Of a stretch of 64,000 bases of DNA, positions 41,691 through 50,460 are shown piece by piece (positions within the stretch are counted from its first letter, which is position 1; each line of letters begins with the position of its first letter). The DNA is from Oribacterium sp. P6A1 (lineage in GTDB: Bacteria; Bacillota; Clostridia; Lachnospirales; Lachnospiraceae): assembly GCF_000702885.1 (NCBI RefSeq), contig NZ_JNKO01000009.1:1-64000 (forward strand), read 5' to 3'. Below the pieces are notes generated by a model. That model was not told the origin of the DNA and did no database searches. It was given only the letters and a program-made list of their open reading frames with translations. The position numbers and the translations under genes were made by a program.

Positions 41691-41849
41691 ATGAAGACAT
41701 TCAGATTAAAAAACGGAACTCATGAAGTAACCGCAGTGCGTTACGATATGGGTTCAATCGAGGGATATCAGGTCCAGTACAAGCCAAATTGCAACTGGGT
41801 ATGGTGTGAAAGAACAGGCTTCGAAAGAGATTACGAGCCTTGCAATTAA
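41691..41849 (+). CDS. Small soluble protein of unknown function (52 residues)
   Basis: MKTFRLKNGTHEVTAVRYDM, then a Trp/Cys/Tyr-rich second half (NCNWVWCERTGFERDYEPCN). Promoter, GGAGG 9 nt before the ATG and a strong terminator just after the stop all support a real, independently expressed gene. Three Cys in the last 20 residues could bind metal or form disulfides. Four aromatic residues and no hydrophobic helix argue for a small beta-rich soluble fold. I recognise no family. It stands alone between gntR and the TAXI-TRAP operon. Confidence 0.8.
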   Translation: MKTFRLKNGTHEVTAVRYDMGSIEGYQVQYKPNCNWVWCERTGFERDYEPCN

Positions 41850-41855
41850 AAAAAC

Positions 41856-41885
41856 ACGGGTCGAAAAACCGACCCGTTTTTTTTT
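41856..41885 (+). terminator. Terminator after the 52-residue protein gene
   Basis: 8-bp stem ACGGGTCG / CGACCCGT, 6-nt loop, then T8. It begins 7 nt past the stop codon and could also end the opposing TRAP transcript, whose stop lies at 41901. Confidence 0.92.
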
Positions 41886-41900
41886 ATATCATTTTTTGTT

Positions 41901-43886
41901 TTAAGCTGCCTGCTTTTCCTTCTCAGGTCCCTTGTTCTGAATAATCTCTAAACCGATGATGGCAGCGATTATAACTACGCCGATTACGTCGGTCACAGTT
42001 CCCGGATAAAGCATCATAAGACCTGCTGCAGCACACAGGATACGTGTAACCATATTGATAGGTCTGATGGTATATCCTTCCAGCGCTGCTGAGATAGCGA
42101 ACATACCTATGAAACTTGTGATAACGATCATCACAACACTGATTCCGTCTGTGTCGATAAGGAGCATAGCCGGATTCAGTGAGAAGATATAAGGAACAAG
42201 GAATGCTCCGATGGCAAGTCTTGTAGCGTTAAATGCTGTCTTCATAGGATCGGCCTTCGCAATGGCGGAGCCCGCATAAGCCGCAAGAGCAACAGGAGGT
42301 GTGATATCCGCAACGATACCGAAGTAGAATACGAACATGTTGGCACTAAGTGCATTGAGTCCCATACCTGTCGTAAGGATAGGCGCACAGGTTGTAGCCA
42401 TGATGATGTATGTAGCTGTTGTAGGAACGCCCATTCCCAGGATGATACAGCAAAGCATGGTGAGGAAAAGAGCTATAAGCAGATTTCCCTGTGAAACACC
42501 TACGATAGCAGAAATAAATACCTGACCGAGACCTGTCATGGTAACTACACCTGCGATGATTCCCGCGATACCGCATGCAGCTGCAATGGAAAGAGTATTC
42601 TTGGCGCCTGTAACAAGGGCATTAAAAATATCCTTCGGTGCCATACGGTGGTTCTTGTCAAACATGCTGACAACGATACAAAGCACTGTAGCAATGATAG
42701 CTGCACGGCTCATGGTGTAACCTGCGCAGATAAGATAAATAAGAGCTGCAAGAGGGATAAGAAGATAAATCTTCGGAAGAAGATCCTTCCACTTCGGAAG
42801 ATTCTCCTTAGGTATACCCTTGAGTCCCAGTCTCTTGGCACGAAGGTGAACCATGAGGAAGATTCCGGTGAAATAAAGTATAGCCGGAAGTATGGCTCTT
42901 ACTACGATATTGGAATAAGGAACACCAATCATCTCAGCCATAAGGAATGCAGCCGCACCCATGATAGGAGGCATGATCTGTCCGCCTGTTGAGGAAGCTG
43001 CCTCAACGGCACCGGCGAAATCTCCCGGGAAACCTGTATCCTTCATCATAGGAATGGTAACGGAACCTGTTGTAACGGTATTACCAACGGAAGAACCGGA
43101 AACCATACCGCAAAGAGCACTGGAGATAACGGAAACCTTTGCGGGTCCGCCTGTAGCAGAACCGGCAAGAGCATTGGCACACTGGATAAAGAATTCCGAG
43201 ATACCCGTTGCCTCAAGGAAGGCCCCGAAAATGATGAAAAGAACGATATATGTACTGCAGACACCGATAGGTGTTCCGATAACGCCTGTTGTGGTATAGA
43301 ACAGGTTGTAAACTATCTTACGAAGGGAAGCTCCGGTGGTAAATGCATAAACCACGAACAGACCTGCAACGATAACGATAGGTATACCCGTAACACGGCG
43401 GCAGCACTCTGCAAGCACCAGGATTCCGATAACACCAAGGATAATCTCCGTCTGATTGATTCGTGTTGCGTGATTTATGATCTCACGGTTATTGATTACA
43501 AAGTAGAAGAAACTTCCTGATCCGAGAAGTCCCAGCACTACATCGTAAACCGGAATACGATTTGGCTTCTTAGCATGATGGCTCTTTCCCGCAGGGAAAA
43601 GAATAAAGATAAAAAGAATAACTATACCGACGAACAGCGGACGTCTGATACGCTCATCCCACACTGCGAAAAGATTCATGTAGATCATAAAAAGTGAGAA
43701 GGCTGCAAGAAGTGCCTTGATAACGATATCAGGAACTCCTGTCCAGGTTCTGGTGTTTGACTCACGGTCATACTTCTTCATGATCTCGTCTACGGCAGCC
43801 TGTGTGTCAAGAGACTGCTCAGCCTGTGATGTCAAAGTCTCCTTACTCTCCACAGCTTCTGTCATGTTCTTTGTTCTTTCTTCCAA
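41901..43886 (-). CDS. TRAP transporter fused permease (4TM/12TM, TAXI-associated)
   Basis: About 661 residues with some sixteen membrane helices: the small and large TRAP subunits in one chain. A DctQ-like N-terminal part (FSLFMIYMNLFAVWDERIRR) precedes the DctM-like part (SEFFIQCANALAGSATGGPAKVSV..., SSVGNTVTTGSVTIPMMKDT, MGVPTTATYIIMATTCAPIL). I place the start at a TTG (43886) with GGAGG 8 nt upstream; ATG codons at 43901 (poor site) and 43865 are alternatives. With the TAXI binding protein and DUF1850 protein upstream it forms a full TAXI-TRAP system, which in other species imports glutamate, glutarate or related acids. Confidence 0.9.
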   Translation of the reverse strand: MEERTKNMTEAVESKETLTSQAEQSLDTQAAVDEIMKKYDRESNTRTWTGVPDIVIKALLAAFSLFMIYMNLFAVWDERIRRPLFVGIVILFIFILFPAGKSHHAKKPNRIPVYDVVLGLLGSGSFFYFVINNREIINHATRINQTEIILGVIGILVLAECCRRVTGIPIVIVAGLFVVYAFTTGASLRKIVYNLFYTTTGVIGTPIGVCSTYIVLFIIFGAFLEATGISEFFIQCANALAGSATGGPAKVSVISSALCGMVSGSSVGNTVTTGSVTIPMMKDTGFPGDFAGAVEAASSTGGQIMPPIMGAAAFLMAEMIGVPYSNIVVRAILPAILYFTGIFLMVHLRAKRLGLKGIPKENLPKWKDLLPKIYLLIPLAALIYLICAGYTMSRAAIIATVLCIVVSMFDKNHRMAPKDIFNALVTGAKNTLSIAAACGIAGIIAGVVTMTGLGQVFISAIVGVSQGNLLIALFLTMLCCIILGMGVPTTATYIIMATTCAPILTTGMGLNALSANMFVFYFGIVADITPPVALAAYAGSAIAKADPMKTAFNATRLAIGAFLVPYIFSLNPAMLLIDTDGISVVMIVITSFIGMFAISAALEGYTIRPINMVTRILCAAAGLMMLYPGTVTDVIGVVIIAAIIGLEIIQNKGPEKEKQAA

Positions 43887-44032
43887 AGTTGTGTCCTCCA
43901 TTCCATCGGTTATTTTGGTGAGTACCAATGCTTATTCCGGGGTTTCGCACTATCCCTCCAAATCTCTGATCAATAAAGGTAAATCAGGTTACAGTTCAGG
44001 ATAGAACTATTTTACCACATATACTCACACTG

Positions 44033-44049
44033 TGATGCCCGTGGCATCA
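44033..44049 (-). other. Intercistronic hairpin at the DUF1850 stop codon
   Basis: TGATGCC / GGCATCA (7-bp perfect stem, 3-nt loop). The first TGA is the DUF1850 stop. No T run follows, so it may be an mRNA processing or stabilising element between the two membrane protein genes. Confidence 0.5.
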
Positions 44050-44556
44050 AAAGAAGCGCCACTTCTCATAAGAGAATCTGACTCTGGCATTTCTGCCGCA
44101 CAGATCTCTAAGGCTTATACCCTCTTTGTTATTTATAGTTAATGTATGATCGGATACGGTTCCCACAAAGTAGGTCAGATCATCCATCTTCCTGTCGAAT
44201 CCGGATACTATCATACTTCCGTCCGGTCCGTAGGTGAGCTTTTCCCCCTCGGAAAGCTCTGTCTGGACTCCTGCACCAAAACCATAATAAACGGTTTTTT
44301 CTACGTAAATTCCGTCTTCCTTTATCTCATAGAAATCCGTAAGAGGGCTCTTGTTTACGGAATGTATGAAACCTATACCGAAGGTATCTCCCACTTTGAC
44401 GGGGAATCTTCCGTAGAGAGTTCCGTCCGATGCATTTCTCAGAGTCAAAAATCCTATTCCAAATATCTCTATATAAATAACAACCATAGCGGCAACTGCC
44501 AAAAAGGCAATCACCGCTACTTTCACATACTTTTTTATTCCGGAATCAAAGTTCAT
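44047..44556 (-). CDS. DUF1850 domain protein of a TAXI-TRAP operon
   Basis: 169 residues: one N-terminal membrane helix (VAVIAFLAVAAMVVIYIEIF, residues ~13-32) and a DUF1850 domain (FGIGFIHSVNKSPLTDFYEI with the conserved HSV..S motif, then YYGFGAGVQTEL). DUF1850 proteins are found with TAXI-type TRAP systems and are believed to act as accessory parts, though the function is not established. The ATG overlaps the TGA of the binding-protein gene, so translation is coupled. Confidence 0.85.
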   Translation of the reverse strand: MNFDSGIKKYVKVAVIAFLAVAAMVVIYIEIFGIGFLTLRNASDGTLYGRFPVKVGDTFGIGFIHSVNKSPLTDFYEIKEDGIYVEKTVYYGFGAGVQTELSEGEKLTYGPDGSMIVSGFDRKMDDLTYFVGTVSDHTLTINNKEGISLRDLCGRNARVRFSYEKWRFF

Positions 44557-45593
44557 CAGTTGACTGAAACGCCCTGCTCCTCATAGTACTTCTTTGCGCC
44601 CGGGTGGAACGGAATGGTGATACCCTTTGTGGCATCCGAAAGGTCAAGAAGCTCGAACTTTGCGTGACCTGCTGCAAGAGCATCCTTGTTGTCGAACATG
44701 GTCTTCAGCATCTCATAGACAACGTCCTCAGAAAGCTTTGTTGAAGCAATGATGGTAGCTCTTACTGAAACAGTCTTTGCATCAGCGTCAACACCCTTGT
44801 ATGTGCCGGCAGGAATTGTAGTCGGTGTATAGAAGCTGTACTTGCTCTGTAATGTGCTGATGTGCTCATCATCAAGCTCTACAAGATGAATATCCTTTGT
44901 TGTTGAAAGGTCTACAACTGCAGTTGTAGGAGCACCTGCTACGATAAACGCAGCATCAATCTTCTGATCCTTAAGGGAATCAGCTGAATCACCGAAGGAA
45001 GCATTGACAACCTTGATATCGTCGAATGAAAGTCCGTATGCATCGAGGATCTGACGTGCGTTGAACTCAACACCTGAACCTGCATCACCTACGGAAACTG
45101 TCTTGCCCTTAAGATCCGCAACTGTCTTCACATCATCTGTGCATGTGATGATCTGAACTGTCTCATCATAAAGACCTGCAACCGGTGCAAATGTCTCGTA
45201 AGCACCTTCATCTGCGAAAAGGTCTGAACCGTCGTGTGCGTATGACATAACGTCGTTCTGTACGATAGCGATATCAGCATCACCGTCATCGATAAGCTGG
45301 ATGTTTGCCTTTGAAGCACCGGTTGAAGTAACTGTAAGATGTGAATTCTTCATAAGAGGATTCAGCACTGTAGCCATAACGCCGCCTACTGCGTAGTATG
45401 TGCCTGTTGTTCCGCCTGTTCCGAAAACAACCTCTTCACCGGAAGCTGAGCCTGAGCCTGCTGCTGCAGCTGTCTCTGCTGATGAACCTGCTGCTGTTGT
45501 AGCAGTTGCTGCTGTGCCCTGAGAACCTCCGCATGCTGTTAATGCACTCATGGCAACCACACCTGTCATCACTAATGATACTAACTTTTTCAT
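44556..45593 (-). CDS. TAXI family TRAP substrate-binding lipoprotein
   Basis: 345 residues from the ATG at 45593 (GGGAGGAG 5 nt upstream; the frame is open further up but the signal peptide MKKLVSLVMTGVVAMSALTAC starts here). The lipobox LTAC gives a lipidated Cys at 21, then a Gly/Ala/Ser-rich linker. The TAXI domain shows VVFGTGGTTGTYYAVGGVMA, the SAV/TGA-type ligand loop VTSTGASKANIQLI, and LKGKTVSVGDAGSGVEFNAR. It is the extracellular receptor for the fused permease. Confidence 0.93.
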   Translation of the reverse strand: MKKLVSLVMTGVVAMSALTACGGSQGTAATATTAAGSSAETAAAAGSGSASGEEVVFGTGGTTGTYYAVGGVMATVLNPLMKNSHLTVTSTGASKANIQLIDDGDADIAIVQNDVMSYAHDGSDLFADEGAYETFAPVAGLYDETVQIITCTDDVKTVADLKGKTVSVGDAGSGVEFNARQILDAYGLSFDDIKVVNASFGDSADSLKDQKIDAAFIVAGAPTTAVVDLSTTKDIHLVELDDEHISTLQSKYSFYTPTTIPAGTYKGVDADAKTVSVRATIIASTKLSEDVVYEMLKTMFDNKDALAAGHAKFELLDLSDATKGITIPFHPGAKKYYEEQGVSVN

Positions 45594-45752
45594 TCTTTCT
45601 CCTCCCATCCGGGACGCCAGCCAATCAGGTTCTGACCTCTGGTGCAATACACTGCCGGCAGACCTGTCAAAAAGCCGTAAGCTGGAACGGTTCCCTCGTT
45701 TTTGTTATGGAATGAATAGTCTCCATAACTTTTTCAATCGGTATATGTATAA

Positions 45753-45781
45753 ATGGTACGTCCTGAAATGCTTTTTGTCAA
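45753..45781 (-). promoter_or_regulatory. Promoter of the TAXI-TRAP operon
   Basis: Minus-strand -35 TTGACA (45776-45781), 17-bp spacer, -10 TACCAT (45753-45758). It predicts a ~150-nt leader before the binding-protein gene. Confidence 0.65.
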
Positions 45782-45990
45782 CTTGTTTTTATATGCACTA
45801 TTTATGCATTTTATACCCTGTAGACGTCCTTTTATGCTTATTTATCTGCATATTTATACATTAAGTTTGCAATGGTGAATTTTGTTGCATTTTGCCCATA
45901 AAGGACGCATTATTTATATGTCCTTAACATTTCAAATATTACCGCAATTATGCGTGCAAATTTAAGTCTTGGCTTTATTATATGTCCTAT
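45757..45990 (+). repeat. Repeated RYGTCCT motifs upstream of the TAXI-TRAP promoter
   Basis: TACGTCCT (45757), GACGTCCT (45823), TATGTCCT (45917) and TATGTCCT (45981), all on the plus strand, plus an inverse AGGACGC (45902). They occur within 240 nt of otherwise AT-rich non-coding DNA. They could be activator sites; spacing is 66, 94 and 64 nt. Confidence 0.45.
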
Positions 45991-46136
45991 AATCCCATTA
46001 GTGCATATACCTATCACCGCCATAGCAAAAACCTAATAGTTTTTTAGGCTTTTTAAGGCAGTGGCAAGTCCAAGACCAGGCAAACTTTAGGACTTTAAAG
46101 ACTTATAAGAGCAAAGTCATTCTCCGGATATAATGA

Positions 46137-46248
46137 GAAAATGCCATTGAATTACGCCTTCGGCGCAGGCATTTTCGTTTGATTTCGGCTGAGCCGAAAC
46201 CAGCCTCGCCGGCTGGGCGGCATCCCACATTCCTCCGGAATATGGGAT
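46137..46248. ncRNA. Array of four consecutive hairpins (possible structured RNA)
   Basis: Within 112 nt: an outer GAAAATGCC / GGCATTTTC stem (46137-46145 with 46168-46176) enclosing CGCC-TTC-GGCG; TTTCGGCT-G-AGCCGAAA (46183-46199); CCAGCC / GGCTGG (46200-46216); and ATCCC-ATTCC / GGAAT-GGGAT (46222-46248). It lies between the araC stop and the TAXI-TRAP leader. The last hairpin recurs downstream of the trp T-box. It may be a compound terminator, a small RNA or a palindromic mobile element. Confidence 0.5.
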
Positions 46249-46308
46249 ATTTAAAAAAGCCATGGCAAATACAAATGTATCTGCCACAGCCTCCGTTGAC
46301 CGTGTATG

Positions 46309-47259
46309 TCACCATCCTTCATAGGTGCTTATCTTATACTGTTGTAATTTGTATTCGTAATTCTCCGGATGATTTCTCCACTCGTGAGTAGGCATGCCTA
46401 CAAACTTGAAGAAATTTCTCTGGAAAGTGGAAATAGATGTGAATCCTGTCTCAAAGGCCACGGTCCTTATGGGCTTGTCCGTGGTCCTTAACTCTCTGCA
46501 GGCCTCATGGATACGTATGGAATTAACATATTCAAGAGGTGAGAGATGCAGATTCTCGTGGAACAAACGTCTGAAATGAGTCTCGGACAAAGCGCAGAGA
46601 TCCGCAAGCTCACCTATGTATATCTCGTCCATGTAATGTGCCTTGATATGTGACAGGGCAGGCATAAGGCGTTCCATATCTCCCACTTCATTCTTGACAG
46701 AAGCAGTCTCTTCCCGCCTTTCTTCTTCCCCCGACTCGTTCAGTCTGATGAGTTCCGTAAGAAGATCTATGAGGAAGGCATCGCTCTTCTGCTTGAACAG
46801 ATGCTTTCTCTCTTTCTGCTCACGAAATACAGTCATTATATCATTTTTCAGAGCTTCCCCTTGTCCTTTTTCAAAAAAATAGGGTCTTCTGTAAAGTTCT
46901 TCCACAGCGGCTCTTGCACTGTCCTCTTTCTTTTCGAAGATACAATTCATGAGCCCCTCACAGTCCACAAACAGATACTCCCAGAATCCCAGGGTTCCCG
47001 GGTCGGAGTTTGTGGTGTGGGGATAGTTGGGAGGGATGATGGTGAAGCATCCCGGTTCAAAACGATATGACTTGTCTTCATATATCATTTCTCCCGTACC
47101 CTCATGGCAGATACCTATCTCCATGTAGTTATGAAAATGGAGATAATCGATACCGTCACCGTAACTCCTCACCCATGTCTGACCCATAAGGGGCAGGACG
47201 AAGGAATCCTCCGGCATCTCATAATAGCGATATTGCATTTCCCGTTTCTTCTTCGGCAT
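46309..47259 (-). CDS. AraC family transcriptional regulator
   Basis: 316 residues from the ATG at 47259 with AGGAG 7 nt upstream. N-terminal cupin sensor domain (YLHFHNYMEIGICHEGTGEM, FEPGCFTIIPPNYPHTTNSD) and a C-terminal double helix-turn-helix (IYIGELADLCALSETHFRRL FHENLHLSPLEYVNSIRIHEA and IRTVAFETGFTSISTFQRNFFKFVGMPTHEWR). It lies directly after lacZ on the same strand, with a 55-bp repeat between, and probably activates the sugar ABC-lacZ genes when the galactoside is present. Confidence 0.92.
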   Translation of the reverse strand: MPKKKREMQYRYYEMPEDSFVLPLMGQTWVRSYGDGIDYLHFHNYMEIGICHEGTGEMIYEDKSYRFEPGCFTIIPPNYPHTTNSDPGTLGFWEYLFVDCEGLMNCIFEKKEDSARAAVEELYRRPYFFEKGQGEALKNDIMTVFREQKERKHLFKQKSDAFLIDLLTELIRLNESGEEERREETASVKNEVGDMERLMPALSHIKAHYMDEIYIGELADLCALSETHFRRLFHENLHLSPLEYVNSIRIHEACRELRTTDKPIRTVAFETGFTSISTFQRNFFKFVGMPTHEWRNHPENYEYKLQQYKISTYEGW

Positions 47260-47301
47260 CAAAAATCTCCTATAACTGTCTTTCAGAATAATCCCGTAAA
47301 A

Positions 47302-47356
47302 ATATGATGATGTAAGCACAAGTGGAGGCAGACTTATGACACTTATATCATCATAT
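47302..47356. repeat. Dispersed palindromic repeat, 55-bp copy A at the lacZ stop
   Basis: Ends ATATGATGATGTAAG and CTTATATCATCATAT are inverted (one mismatch), and the middle contains ACTTATGACACTTAT shared with copies B and C. The element supplies the lacZ stop codon (TGA, 47351-47353). The minus strand has no T run, so it is not an ordinary terminator. Confidence 0.7.
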
Positions 47357-50300
47357 TCCCTTGAATTCAAATGAAAAGCTTAGTTTCTTATCATTATCCA
47401 GCAGGAACTCCTCGTGGGTCCTTGCGCCCCATGAATCGTCCCCCGCTACACCCATCTGCTTCATGGAGCAGCGCACGACGGTATTTGTAACTCTCGGCAG
47501 CTCATAGGGATGCCTTGCCTCCTCAAGCTGCTCCGGTGTATAAGGAATAGCCGAGAAATCCATACCCTCAAATGATACGGAGCTGAATCTCATGCCACGG
47601 CCTCTCCGGTCTGTAACCTCCGCCCAACGTACAGCGGTGTGGTTTCCGGTTTCCTGAGGCACAAGATAAGGCGCCACGGAATCCTTTGCTGTAGTCCTGT
47701 ATACTCCAAGTCTCGCTCCTGTGTTTCTGTCACAGTAGTTCTCCTCAGGGCCGTTTCCGTAAAATCTCACCTGATCGTAATCCGCATCAAGCTTTATTAT
47801 ATACCCAAATTCCGGCATAGGCGGAAGAACTTTGCCAGGCTCATATTCCATGGTTATCCTGCAGCTGCCGTCTCCGTATACGCTATAGGTAACTGTTGCA
47901 AAAGTCTCCTTCTCATGAGGGAACAGCCAATGCTTAAATGTCACATCCACACGGTCATCATACTCCGAAACCTTCGGGTACTCCATGACTTCTCTGCCCC
48001 ATGCCTCATCTTCTCTTGCCGCCTGAGGCACTGTTGTCTGATAAAGGCTTGCAAGCTTCCATATACCATGTCTTGCCGCCATCTGGTTTCCGTCGTCATT
48101 GGCATTGGGAGCTCTCCAGAAATTAGGACGGGGCACAGCACCTATCATTTCCTTGCCTGCATAGCGATAGGAAGTGATGCCGCCCTTTAAGGTAGAAATA
48201 AGGATATCAAAGTTCTCACCCTTTACTCCTACATTCACAGAACCTCTCACAACTCTGAAGGGCTTTTTCATACCGGCTTCGTGTTTCCTTGCAAGCTCAT
48301 CTTCACCGACTCTGACAACACCCTGTCCGTAGGCCACCTCATGGCCCTTCTTCGCAAAAAGGCTATCCTCCTTTAAACGGAAGGAAACATCAACGGTGTA
48401 CTCTCCGGCTTCCTCAGGAATCTCAAAAGGACAATCGAAGCTCTTTTCTGTAAGAGGAGCCACTTCCAGCTTCATTTCCTTTCTTGCAAGCTCTGTTCCG
48501 TACTTTCCGAGAGTCACTATGCAGTCATAGATATCGGCACCGGTAAAAAGATTCCTGTTAAATACTGTGATCTTTCCGCCGGAAACATGGATCTTAAGGG
48601 GCTGAAAACAGTAGCGAACCTCCTGCATCTTTCCGCCGTACTCCTTACGGGTTCCGTCCATGATACCGTTGCCGCTGAACTCATAGTCCGTAGGTCTCTC
48701 ACCGAAATCTCCGCCATAGGCCTGATACTCCTCACCGAAACGGTTCTTCGTTCTGATGGACTGATCCACATAATCCCAGATGAAACCGCCCTGATATCTT
48801 GGCTCTCTGTCTGAAAGGTCCGTATACTTGAACATGCCTCCGTTGGAGTTTCCCATGGAGTGTGTGTACTCACAGAGAATGAAAGGCTTATCGGTATGCT
48901 CCTTAAGATACTTTTCTATATCAGCTGCGGAAGTGTACATCTGAGAATACATATCCGTTGTTTCAGGATATCTCTCATCATGAGCCACACCTTCATAATG
49001 AACAAGTCTTTCCTTATCAAGGGAACGGAACCTGTCAGCCATAAGAAGGGGCAGCTTTCCTCCGAAGGATTCATTACCGATGGACCAGATAATGACAGAA
49101 GGATGATTCTTATCCAGCTGATAGGTACTGTTTACACGATCCATAAGCATGGGGATGTACTCCTCACGGTTTCCCGGAAGGGCATACTCCAGTGGCTTCT
49201 GGCCTCTTGCTATCATGTCCCAGATGCCGTGGCTTTCCATGTTGTTCTCGGCTATCATATAAAGTCCGTATTCATCGCAAAGCCTGTAGATGTAAGGGGC
49301 ATTCTGATAATGTGAAGTACGGACAGCATTGATATTGTTGCGCTTCATGGCGATAACGTCGGCTCTTACATCCTCTTCGGTAACCGCCGCACGGCCCTTG
49401 TCGGTATAAAACTCATGCCGGTTCACGCCGTTAAACACGATGCGTTTGCCGTTTATCTTCATGATGCCGTCTACCATCTCGAAACGGCGGAAACCTACCG
49501 GCTGCTCTATAACTTCACAGATCTCACCCTTTTCATCCTTGAGTTTCAGCTTCAGTTTATACAATGCAGGATTTTCTGCTGACCAAAGCACCGGTTCATC
49601 CACGCTTCCTGTGACCCTCAGGGATGAAGCGATATTTTTGATCTCACCCTTCAGAACCACATTTCCATCATAGGAAAGGCTGTATTCCGTCGAGCCTGTC
49701 GCTTCCTCCAGATCTATGGTAAATTCCAGGGTGGCTTTTTTCAATGTCTCGTCCGGCAGTGCTCTCACTTTCAAGTCATTGGCATGAACCTTCGGAATGG
49801 TGTAGAGATAAACATCTCTGTAGATTCCTGAGAAACGGTAGAAATCCTGATCCTCCAGCCAGCTTGAAGCTGTCCATTTGAAAACCTGTACAGAAAGCTT
49901 ATTCTCACCGGCCTTTATATATGGCGTAAGTTCGAAATCACTTGGTGTGAAGGTATCCTCACTGTAGCCTGCGAATTTGCCGTTAAGCCAAAGAGCAAAG
50001 CCCGACTCAACGCCCTGAAATGAAATGAAGATACGCTGACCCTTAAAGGATTCAGGAACAGTAAAATACTTTACATAAGAACCTACAGGATTGAACTCCT
50101 CAGGAATATCACCCGGTTCAATCTGCTCTCTTCCGTCCCAGGGATACTGGGTATTTACATAGGCAGGTATATCATAGCCCTCCATCTGTATATGAGCAGG
50201 AACTCTTATATCATCCCAGCTTCTTGCATCATACTCTTCCTTATAGAAATCAGGGACAGTGCAAAGATAGTTCTTCCCATAGGAGAACTTCCATATTCCG

Positions 50301-50440
50301 TTCAAAGAGTATCTGAGACTTGTTTCTCCTGCCGAAAGTTCCTCTTCACTTCTGTATGCAATATGATCCGATGCTGCAGGAAGCACATTTATCTTGAATA
50401 TCTTCGGATCCTTTACTATCGAATAATCAAAATTTTCCAT
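47351..50440 (-). CDS. lacZ: Beta-galactosidase, glycoside hydrolase family 2
   Basis: 1029 residues, the full five-domain LacZ layout: sugar-binding jelly roll (LNGIWKFSYG; VPAHIQMEGYDIPAYVNTQYPW), immunoglobulin-like domains, TIM barrel with acid/base Glu457 (IIWSIGNES) and nucleophile Glu524 (ILCEYTHSMGN), and the C-terminal bgal small-chain domain (FYGNGPEENYCDR). It lacks a signal peptide, so it works in the cytoplasm on imported galactosides. A GGGGGAAAGG tract precedes the ATG. It is co-oriented 20 nt after an ABC permease gene and followed by araC. Confidence 0.97.
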   Translation of the reverse strand: MENFDYSIVKDPKIFKINVLPAASDHIAYRSEEELSAGETSLRYSLNGIWKFSYGKNYLCTVPDFYKEEYDARSWDDIRVPAHIQMEGYDIPAYVNTQYPWDGREQIEPGDIPEEFNPVGSYVKYFTVPESFKGQRIFISFQGVESGFALWLNGKFAGYSEDTFTPSDFELTPYIKAGENKLSVQVFKWTASSWLEDQDFYRFSGIYRDVYLYTIPKVHANDLKVRALPDETLKKATLEFTIDLEEATGSTEYSLSYDGNVVLKGEIKNIASSLRVTGSVDEPVLWSAENPALYKLKLKLKDEKGEICEVIEQPVGFRRFEMVDGIMKINGKRIVFNGVNRHEFYTDKGRAAVTEEDVRADVIAMKRNNINAVRTSHYQNAPYIYRLCDEYGLYMIAENNMESHGIWDMIARGQKPLEYALPGNREEYIPMLMDRVNSTYQLDKNHPSVIIWSIGNESFGGKLPLLMADRFRSLDKERLVHYEGVAHDERYPETTDMYSQMYTSAADIEKYLKEHTDKPFILCEYTHSMGNSNGGMFKYTDLSDREPRYQGGFIWDYVDQSIRTKNRFGEEYQAYGGDFGERPTDYEFSGNGIMDGTRKEYGGKMQEVRYCFQPLKIHVSGGKITVFNRNLFTGADIYDCIVTLGKYGTELARKEMKLEVAPLTEKSFDCPFEIPEEAGEYTVDVSFRLKEDSLFAKKGHEVAYGQGVVRVGEDELARKHEAGMKKPFRVVRGSVNVGVKGENFDILISTLKGGITSYRYAGKEMIGAVPRPNFWRAPNANDDGNQMAARHGIWKLASLYQTTVPQAAREDEAWGREVMEYPKVSEYDDRVDVTFKHWLFPHEKETFATVTYSVYGDGSCRITMEYEPGKVLPPMPEFGYIIKLDADYDQVRFYGNGPEENYCDRNTGARLGVYRTTAKDSVAPYLVPQETGNHTAVRWAEVTDRRGRGMRFSSVSFEGMDFSAIPYTPEQLEEARHPYELPRVTNTVVRCSMKQMGVAGDDSWGARTHEEFLLDNDKKLSFSFEFKGI

Positions 50441-50460
50441 AACAACCTTTCCCCCGGTTT

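Noticed and set aside
48517-48873. Minus-strand frame overlapping lacZ
   Set aside because: A shadow of the lacZ coding sequence in another phase, Ser/Arg-rich and without a start site.
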